NCBI GenBank assembly: GCA_903926285.1
Contig: CAIYIP010000227.1
Coordinates: forward strand, 1-5,353
Length of the DNA: 5,353 bases
Direction: 5' to 3'
DNA from: an uncultured Gammaproteobacteria bacterium
GTDB taxonomy: Bacteria > Pseudomonadota > Gammaproteobacteria > Pseudomonadales > Pseudohongiellaceae
Shown: positions 1 through 5,353 of the stretch, piece by piece
Numbering within the stretch: position 1 is the stretch's first letter
Layout of the letters: each line of letters starts with the position of its first letter
The notes under the pieces: model-generated
The model's input: the letters and a program-made list of their open reading frames with translations, nothing else
Database searches by the model: none
Told to the model about the DNA's origin: nothing
Program-made: the position numbers and the translations under genes

Positions 1-7
1 AATATAT

Positions 8-28
8 ACACATGTGTTGGGACAACAC
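8..28. repeat. Overlapping small palindrome and perfect inverted repeat
   Basis: Positions 8-17 (ACACATGTGT) form a perfect 10-base palindrome. Overlapping it, 14-19 (GTGTTG) and 23-28 (CAACAC) form a perfect 6-base inverted repeat around a 3-base spacer (GGA on the plus strand). The two pairings share 14-17 and so exclude each other in a single strand. The flank at 1-7 is purely A/T. This could be a terminator stem lacking a proper T-run, an operator for a gene off the left edge, or chance. Confidence 0.35.
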
Positions 29-53
29 TATGCGGGTACTAGCAGTCCTCTGG

Positions 54-81
54 ATAAAATTAGTTAACAGCGAGGCAGTTA
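54..81 (-). terminator. Weak candidate intrinsic terminator after gdhA
   Basis: Read on the minus strand, TAACTGCCTCGCTGTTA (81 down to 65) can fold as TAAC-T-GC / GC-T-GTTA around a CTC loop: six pairs with one internal T-T mismatch. After a short spacer comes ATTTTA (60-55), a run of only four Ts. It begins 31 bases past the gdhA stop, a usual place for a terminator, but the stem is short and imperfect and the T-run is offset from it. The call rests mainly on position. Confidence 0.25.
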
Positions 82-112
82 CCCATGTGCAGGAAACACA
101 GCCTGGTATTTT

Positions 113-1462
113 CTACACAACCCCCAGCGCCAACATCGCATCTGCCACCTTGATGAAGCCTGCGATATTCGCGCCCTTTGAGTAGTTGATGAAGCCGTCT
201 GCTTCGCTACCGTGGCGTGCGCATTTTTGATGAATGCCACGCATGATGTCATGTAGCTTGATATCCACTTCCCTGGCAGACCAGACAAGGCGCAGTGAGT
301 TCTGCGTCATCTCCAATCCGGATACTGCAACACCACCGGCGTTGGCCGCCTTGCCTGGTACAAAGTGCACGCGACTTGCGAGCAGCAGTGAGATCGCATC
401 AATGGCGGTTGGCATGTTGGCGCCTTCCACCAGATATTTGCAGCCGTTGTCGACGAGGGTCCTGGCATCTACAACTTGAATTTCATTCTGGGTTGCACAG
501 GGCAGCGCTATTTCTGCAGGAATGCTCCAGGGCTTTTTCCCGGCATGAAACTCGGCGTCGAAATGATCGCAATATTTTTCGATGCGACTGCGCTCAGTAA
601 ATTTCAGTTGCTTGATGCAGGCAAGTTTCTCGGCATTAAAACCGTTCTTGTCGTAGATGAAACCGCCTGAATCGGACAACGTCGTAACAATTGCGCCCAT
701 CTGCACAGCTTTCTCGGCCGCATACACTGCGACATTGCCAGAACCCGATATGAGTACGCGTTTGCCTGCAATATCTTCTTTGTTCTGTATCAGCACTTCC
801 GAGAGTATGTACACAGCACCGTAACCGGTGGCTTCAGTACGACCAAGACTGCCGCCGAAATCCACGCCTTTGCCGGTAAAGGTGCCCGTGAAGGAATTGG
901 AGAGTCGCTTGTATTGCCCAAACATGTAACCGACTTCGCGCCCCCCTACACCAATGTCGCCCGCAGGTACGTCGGTGTCAGGACCGATGTAGCGCCACAG
1001 CTCCAGAATCATCGATTGGCAGAAGCGCATGACTTCTGCATCGGATTTACCCTTGGGATCAAAATCGGCACCGCCCTTGGCACCGCCCATCGGCAGGCCC
1101 GTCAAACTGTTCTTGAGCGTTTGTTCAAACGCGAGAAATTTGAGAATGCTTAAATTAACACTTGGATGAAACCGAATGCCGCCCTTGTAGGGACCAATCG
1201 CATTACAGTTCTGCACGCGGTACCCGCGATTAATCCGAATGTTGCCGGCATCATCCATCCAGGAAATACGAAACGTGATGATGCGATCGGGCTCGCTGAG
1301 GCGCTCGAGCAACATTTTGTTCTGATAACGCGGATTGGCTGCGATAAACGGAATGAGGTCGTGGATTACTTCGGTGACTGCTTGCCGGAATTCGGGTTCA
1401 TGTGGGTTTTGTTTTTCGAGATTTGCAATAAATTCGGTGATGCCTGTTGCGCTGTCCTTCAT
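113..1462 (-). CDS. gdhA: NADP-specific glutamate dehydrogenase, complete
   Basis: This cytoplasmic enzyme catalyses 2-oxoglutarate + NH4+ + NADPH to L-glutamate, the low-affinity ammonium assimilation route. The 449-aa product is close to E. coli GdhA (447 aa) and collinear with it, including the N-terminal helix before LLERL, which supports the ATG at 1462. The dehydrogenase signature LPMGGAKGGADFDP spans residues 123-136. By alignment to the E. coli enzyme, the substrate-site residues are K93, Q114, K117, catalytic K129, D169 (in PAGDIGVGGREVG) and S381. The Rossmann domain starts near residue 204 (GGSLGRTEATGYG) and carries the dinucleotide loop SGSGNVA (239-245). SDSGG (263-267) follows the second strand, as in NADP-dependent members; the NAD-type Clostridium symbiosum enzyme differs there, so NADP specificity is inferred. 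The C-terminal helix is GANIAGFIKVADAML (429-443), and the stop is TAG. The frame is intact with no missing key residue. It lies 78 bases downstream of lhr on the same strand; no nitrogen-regulatory site was recognised. Confidence 0.97.
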   Translation of the reverse strand: MKDSATGITEFIANLEKQNPHEPEFRQAVTEVIHDLIPFIAANPRYQNKMLLERLSEPDRIITFRISWMDDAGNIRINRGYRVQNCNAIGPYKGGIRFHPSVNLSILKFLAFEQTLKNSLTGLPMGGAKGGADFDPKGKSDAEVMRFCQSMILELWRYIGPDTDVPAGDIGVGGREVGYMFGQYKRLSNSFTGTFTGKGVDFGGSLGRTEATGYGAVYILSEVLIQNKEDIAGKRVLISGSGNVAVYAAEKAVQMGAIVTTLSDSGGFIYDKNGFNAEKLACIKQLKFTERSRIEKYCDHFDAEFHAGKKPWSIPAEIALPCATQNEIQVVDARTLVDNGCKYLVEGANMPTAIDAISLLLASRVHFVPGKAANAGGVAVSGLEMTQNSLRLVWSAREVDIKLHDIMRGIHQKCARHGSEADGFINYSKGANIAGFIKVADAMLALGVV

Positions 1463-1540
1463 GCTAGTGCTGTCTCCGTAGGTGGTTTCTTCAAGTGTTA
1501 GTGAATCAATGGTTTGAGAGCCGATCGCTGTATATCGTTA
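1463..1540 (-). other. lhr-gdhA intergenic gap without clear promoter or terminator
   Basis: This 78-base spacer between the lhr stop and the gdhA start holds the gdhA ribosome binding site. I looked on the minus strand for sigma-70-like boxes. TATACA (near 1530) has no reasonable -35 about 17 bases upstream, and TTGATT and TTGAAG have no -10 at the right distance. There is no stem followed by a T-run, so nothing visible would stop transcription from lhr reading into gdhA. A weak or activator-dependent promoter, or one inside the lhr 3' end, cannot be excluded. Confidence 0.5.
1474..1477 (-). promoter_or_regulatory. Probable Shine-Dalgarno sequence of gdhA
   Basis: On the minus strand GGAG lies 11 bases before the gdhA ATG (10 if the following A is counted as part of the match). 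The spacing is at the long end of normal, but no better match lies nearer. It supports the start at 1462, which the alignment with E. coli GdhA also favours. Confidence 0.6.
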
Positions 1541-4500
1541 CTATTGTTTGCCGATATAGGCGCGCAGCCGTGGTGGATAGTGCCTGCGCTGCAAGGCCTG
1601 CTGCAGCTCCCAATGTTGCTCGGTGTTGTCGCTGCGCAGGTGCCTGACTTGGTCTTTTTCCATTACGGCGACTGGCAAGCCATCTTCAAACAGGATGCGG
1701 TTGCCGCTCAGGTGTGCCACGCGCTTTTCAGGTAGCAATGCGCCGAGCAGATTAAGCGGATCGGTCGCGTTGAGCACGATGCGCTTTGGGGTTTTGGTGA
1801 TCGCAGAGTCCTGTTGCTCCTGCCAGGTTTTTTGTTGTCTGCGTAGCGCAGTGACGGTATCGGCAAAGGCAAACTGTTCGCCACCAACTCCGGCAATGAA
1901 AAGACCGCCACGAATGTCGCCGCGCAATTCCATACGACGCAGCCGGAGCAGCAGTTGGCGCCATGGCGGTGCATTCTGTTCGCGCTCAAGCACTCTGCGA
2001 CTGATGACACCCCAGCGTTTGCAGTAGATATGGATAAGCCGTTCCAGATTTTCGTCGGACAGATCCTCGACTGGAACTGCCGGCGATGGATAAGTGAGAA
2101 GCGACCACCGGCCCGCGTCTTCAATGCCATAGATCGCGCGGCGACGGTCGTGGTTACCCAGTTTGGGTTTGTGACTATCAGGAGTAAGCAAGGCTCTTAG
2201 CCCGGTGAAGTTATCGCTGGTTACAAAGCCGACGCTAACAAGTTCGGCAAGAGCCTGTTCGGTTCGAATCGCGAGCAGGCCAGACAAACGCACAAGGTCA
2301 GTGAAAAAGCAGGCGCCGTGTTTTTGTAGCAGCTCGCACAGCAGGGCGGCGCCGGAGGATAACTGTGTAGCATTCACATTTGCTTCGCTAGCGCTGAGTG
2401 CTTGCCAGAGATCAAGGTTGGCTCTTTGCACAAGATTAAGTGGCGTGCTTTTTATTGGGCCTGCCTTGCGCACATTGCTGCCGGCTTCGCGCGGTTGCAG
2501 TAAGCGGCCCCAGCTGATCTGGCCACTGATGCAGAGTTGATCGAGCCATACCGGATCGTACTGCGGCATGCGTGCGGGCAGGATGTCGCCTTCCCACGCA
2601 GTTGCTGGCGCAGTGCTGCCATCAAGTTGCTGCAGAATGCGCCGCAAGGTGTCGGCAGTAGCAATACCTGGCACACGGGCTGCGGGTGTTGCCGGTTGCA
2701 TGTCGTGCAGCTCGAACAGGAATTGCATGTAAACCTGCAACGATACCGGCTTGATGCTTTCGCGGTGTGCATCGATGGTGTAGCGATGGATGCGATGCAG
2801 CAGGCGGCGTTCGCACCATTCCTTGTCGCCGCCGCTTTGTGCAATGGTGCTCGCACCGGTTCTTCTGGCTGGCTGCGCAGCGCTGGGTGCGACAGCTGCA
2901 AGTGGTGTGTAGTGACCCTGAAACACGAAGCCTTCCAGCTCAAGTGAGAGCAATGCTTGTTCGATCTTGTTGACCGTTATGCCGATACTGCTGGCGAGTT
3001 GTTTGCTGGTAACGGGACCGAGCGCTTCGAGACGACCGCGCATGAGTTCGACCAGTGCGCTTTCGGGTGTCCATTCAGTGATCAACAGATTGGCCGGAAC
3101 TTTCACTTCAGGAGTGAAGGTCCATTCCGTGGCCGCAGGGCGACCTGCAAGTGCGAGAAGTTTTTGCGCTTTCTCATCAAGGATTTCATCATCACTGGTA
3201 ATCACTGTTTTTGGCGCGGTATTTTCCAGCGGCTTGAGCAGTGTCTTGAATAGTGGCTGTCTTTCACACGCAATCCATAATCGGGTTTGACCACATCTGG
3301 CCAATGTTGCCCTGCCACTTTGCACGAGCGATTCCAGAAACAGTGAATTGTCAGCCTGGTCTTCGTTGTGCATTTCATGATCAGTCATGTAGCCAAGCAG
3401 CATGAGTGCGTCGTGCAACTCTTCGCTGCTGCGAATCCACGGCCAGGCTTCTTCGCGCACACGTTCGATGGCAGCAAGATCGAGGACGCTGTAGTCACTT
3501 TCTTCGGCCGGATCGATCCAGCTGCGATTGCGTATGGCATTCGTGCGACGCTCTTCGAAGGGCGCGTCGTCGAGAAACGCATAAGGCCTTGCGTTGATAA
3601 TTTCCTGCGCGAATGGTGACGGTTCGCGCAGGTCACGCGCGACGAGCTGCACGGCGTTGGTTTCGATGGCTGTTACAATCTCGATCAATTCGTCGATATC
3701 CATCGCCTCAAGCAGGCAGTCCTTGATGGTTTGCTGTACGAGCGGATGCTCAGGCACTTCGCGTGGACCGCTGAGATTTTCCTGGCAGGCAATCTGATCG
3801 GGGAAAACCTGCGCCACAAAGTCTTCTGCCGCCATGCGCTGGAACTGCGGCGGCACACGTTTGCCGCTATTATTGCGCTGTACCGCAAGTGCACACGTGG
3901 TATTCCAGCGCCAGCGCACTTCGAACATTGGCGCATCAAGCAGGGCTTGAATCAGTACTGTCTTTACTGTTGCACTTTGCAGAAAGCCGAACACGTCGGC
4001 AAGTTCGAAGCTGTGTACAGAACCCAGCGAAATAACGATGCTGTCTTCATTGGCTGCCGCCTGCAGTTCGAAATTGAAGGTGCGGCAGAAACGCTTGCGC
4101 AGCGCGAGACCCCATGCACGGTTCACGCGACTGCCGAACGGAGAGTGCAACACGATATGCATATCGCCCACTTCATCGAAGAAGCGTTCCATAACGATAC
4201 ATTCACGCGTCGGCATTACGCCGAGCGCTGCGCTGCCGGTGTGCAAATATTCCGCGAGTTGTGCTGCGGCTGAACCTTGCAGACCTAGTTGTTGCAAATG
4301 TTGTACAGCCACTTCTGGTGATTCTGCATTTAACCGATAAATATCAGCGCGCAGTCGCGACACGGCTTCGGAAAGTTCGCGCGAACGGCCTGGCGCCTCA
4401 CCCACCCAGAACGGAATTGTGGGTGCCTGGCCGCTGGCATCGGCCACCCGCACCTTGAGGCCGTCGATTTTGAGCAGGCGCCAACTATGGGAACCGAGAA

Positions 4501-5353
4501 TAAAAATGTCGCCAGGAATCGACTCCAGTGCAAAGTCTTCGTTGATTGTGCCCACCGGAATATCTTCAGGATCGAGCACGACCTGGTAGTCGAACATGTC
4601 GGGAATTGCGCCACCATTCGTCAATGCCGTCAGGCGCGCACCTTTGCGTGGTCGCACCACACCATTAATCTGGTCGAGATGCAGCCAGGCGCCCCTGCGA
4701 CCACGCCGACTCGTATAGCCCTCGGCAACCATATGAATTATGCCGTCGAATTCTGCGCGCGTTAAATTACGATAGACCCACGAACGGCTGATCCAGCGCC
4801 ACAGTTCATCGAGACTACAACCAGCTTCGTCATCGTCGAGACTGCCGAGTTCTGCGACTATCTGCTGGGAGAGTACGTCGAGTGGTTTTTCCGGAATCAC
4901 CAGCTTGTCGAGTTCACCACGACTGATGCTGTCGAGCAGCGCGGTGCATTCGACAAGATCATCACGCGTGAGCGGGAATAAAATGCCTTTTGGAACACCG
5001 CCGACATGGTGGCCGCTGCGGCCGACGCGTTGCAAAAACGCAGCGATACTTTTCGGCGAAGCAAACTGCACCACAAGTTCTATTGCGCCGATGTCGATAC
5101 CAAGCTCCATCGATGCTGTTGCGACGAGTACTCGCAACTGGCCGTACTTGAGCTTTTGCTCGGCATTGTGGCGATGCTCCTTACTCATGCTGCCGTGATG
5201 GGAGCTCACGAGTTCCACCCCGATACGTTCGCCGAGTGATAGTGCCAGGCGCTCGGCGAGCCTGCGTGTGTTCACAAAAATCAGCGTGGTGCGATGCTGG
5301 TCCACGAGCGCCACGAGGCGCTGGTACAACTCATCCCAGACTTCATTGCTCAT
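1541..5353 (-). CDS. lhr: Long-form Lhr ATP-dependent DNA helicase, 5' end missing
   Basis: Lhr is a 3'-to-5' ssDNA translocase and DNA/RNA-DNA helicase linked to DNA repair. The visible 1270 residues begin inside the second RecA domain: TLIFVNTRRLAERL (23-36), motif V VATASMELGIDIG (77-89) and motif VI QRVGRSGH (108-115, arginine finger). A winged helix follows (about 165-235), then the Lhr beta-barrel, with GARLTALTNGGAIPD (238-252), VGTINEDFALESIPGDIF (267-284) and PFWVGEAPGRS (314-324). The family-specific domain 4 runs to about 610. The remaining 660 residues are the Lhr C-terminal half, with three winged-helix-like segments (about 774-813, 1008-1056, 1106-1163), an Ala/Pro/Ser-rich linker (816-844) and a terminal beta-rich part (1190-1240). 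The Met at 5353 is internal to the conserved helicase core, so motifs I-III lie off-window. If W316 matches mycobacterial Lhr W597, about 280 residues are missing and the whole protein is near 1550 aa (E. coli Lhr 1538). The frame is uninterrupted and the stop is TAG at 1541-1543. Confidence 0.95.
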   Translation of the reverse strand: MSNEVWDELYQRLVALVDQHRTTLIFVNTRRLAERLALSLGERIGVELVSSHHGSMSKEHRHNAEQKLKYGQLRVLVATASMELGIDIGAIELVVQFASPKSIAAFLQRVGRSGHHVGGVPKGILFPLTRDDLVECTALLDSISRGELDKLVIPEKPLDVLSQQIVAELGSLDDDEAGCSLDELWRWISRSWVYRNLTRAEFDGIIHMVAEGYTSRRGRRGAWLHLDQINGVVRPRKGARLTALTNGGAIPDMFDYQVVLDPEDIPVGTINEDFALESIPGDIFILGSHSWRLLKIDGLKVRVADASGQAPTIPFWVGEAPGRSRELSEAVSRLRADIYRLNAESPEVAVQHLQQLGLQGSAAAQLAEYLHTGSAALGVMPTRECIVMERFFDEVGDMHIVLHSPFGSRVNRAWGLALRKRFCRTFNFELQAAANEDSIVISLGSVHSFELADVFGFLQSATVKTVLIQALLDAPMFEVRWRWNTTCALAVQRNNSGKRVPPQFQRMAAEDFVAQVFPDQIACQENLSGPREVPEHPLVQQTIKDCLLEAMDIDELIEIVTAIETNAVQLVARDLREPSPFAQEIINARPYAFLDDAPFEERRTNAIRNRSWIDPAEESDYSVLDLAAIERVREEAWPWIRSSEELHDALMLLGYMTDHEMHNEDQADNSLFLESLVQSGRATLARCGQTRLWIACERQPLFKTLLKPLENTAPKTVITSDDEILDEKAQKLLALAGRPAATEWTFTPEVKVPANLLITEWTPESALVELMRGRLEALGPVTSKQLASSIGITVNKIEQALLSLELEGFVFQGHYTPLAAVAPSAAQPARRTGASTIAQSGGDKEWCERRLLHRIHRYTIDAHRESIKPVSLQVYMQFLFELHDMQPATPAARVPGIATADTLRRILQQLDGSTAPATAWEGDILPARMPQYDPVWLDQLCISGQISWGRLLQPREAGSNVRKAGPIKSTPLNLVQRANLDLWQALSASEANVNATQLSSGAALLCELLQKHGACFFTDLVRLSGLLAIRTEQALAELVSVGFVTSDNFTGLRALLTPDSHKPKLGNHDRRRAIYGIEDAGRWSLLTYPSPAVPVEDLSDENLERLIHIYCKRWGVISRRVLEREQNAPPWRQLLLRLRRMELRGDIRGGLFIAGVGGEQFAFADTVTALRRQQKTWQEQQDSAITKTPKRIVLNATDPLNLLGALLPEKRVAHLSGNRILFEDGLPVAVMEKDQVRHLRSDNTEQHWELQQALQRRHYPPRLRAYIGKQ

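Larger units (their letters stand above)
1..112. other. Non-coding region downstream of gdhA
   Basis: No convincing coding sequence was found here on either strand. The stretch is more A/T-rich than the genes and contains the two hairpin-forming elements listed separately. The window ends before any next gene appears, so its orientation relative to gdhA is unknown. Confidence 0.6.

Noticed and set aside
1166..1501. 111-codon plus-strand open frame antisense to the gdhA 5' end
   Set aside because: It mirrors the conserved N-terminal part of GdhA and has no recognisable domain or clear ribosome binding site.
1493..1512. Imperfect inverted repeat TTCA...TGAA and tandem AGTG in the intergenic gap as an operator
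   Set aside because: It has only four paired bases around an 8-base spacer, which is expected by chance in an A/T-richer spacer.
1484..1535. Sigma-70 promoter for gdhA (TATACA, TTGATT or TTGAAG as boxes)
   Set aside because: No pair of boxes has 16-18-base spacing with acceptable matches; the apparent boxes are isolated hexamers.
1708..2130. 140-codon minus-strand open frame suggesting a frameshift or overlapping gene at the lhr 3' end
   Set aside because: The lhr frame continues uninterrupted through family-like sequence (APPWRQLLLRLRRMELRGDIRGG) to its own stop, so neither a frameshift nor a second gene is needed.
2452..2943. 163-codon open frame on the minus strand, overlapping lhr in another frame
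   Set aside because: The lhr frame here carries conserved C-terminal-domain sequence such as WCERRLLHRIHRYTI; the alternative frame gives a low-complexity Cys/Ser/Arg-rich product with no family resemblance.
3731..4273. 180-codon open frame on the plus strand
   Set aside because: It lies wholly antisense to the conserved domain 4 of lhr, has no recognisable domain, and its Cys/His/Arg-rich composition is typical of a shadow frame in GC-rich coding DNA.
5009..5027. GC-rich dyad GGCCGC-T-GCGGCC as a regulatory hairpin
   Set aside because: It encodes the invariant helicase motif VI (VGRSGH); the symmetry follows from Gly-Arg-Ser-Gly codons in GC-rich DNA.
5351..5353. ATG at the extreme right edge as the true start of the helicase gene
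   Set aside because: It falls inside the conserved Lhr helicase core, just before TLIFVNTRRLAERL. Starting there would remove the whole first RecA domain with the ATP-binding motifs. It is simply where the window cuts the gene.

Overview
The window holds two protein-coding genes, both on the minus strand and in the same order of transcription. First, reading right to left, is the 3' four-fifths of a long-form Lhr superfamily 2 DNA helicase, which runs off the right edge of the window. It is followed, after a 78-base gap, by a complete gdhA encoding a hexameric-type, NADP-dependent glutamate dehydrogenase. Coding sequence covers about 96% of the window. No RNA gene, insertion sequence, CRISPR array, phage gene or integrase is visible.

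Organism: both proteins are bacterial. The glutamate dehydrogenase follows the E. coli GdhA type almost residue by residue (449 aa here, 447 in E. coli), and the helicase is the long Lhr type with an extended C-terminal half, as in E. coli, pseudomonads and actinobacteria. Together with moderate GC content, this suggests a proteobacterium, probably gammaproteobacterial. I cannot name a genus.

Layout: 1-112 is non-coding sequence downstream of gdhA, with a weak terminator-like hairpin (54-81) and a compact inverted repeat next to the left edge (8-28). 113-1462 is gdhA. 1463-1540 is the intergenic gap, with a plausible Shine-Dalgarno sequence (1474-1477) but no convincing promoter or terminator. 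1541-5353 is lhr, whose true start lies beyond the right edge.

The two genes have unrelated roles: DNA repair helicase versus ammonium assimilation. The short gap, same strand and absence of a terminator make read-through from lhr into gdhA possible, but nothing indicates that the products work together. This looks like an ordinary chromosomal housekeeping region. I did not find a new system. The points most worth checking are the acid-free C-terminal tail of Lhr, relative to the glycosylase activity reported for E. coli Lhr, and what lies upstream of lhr.
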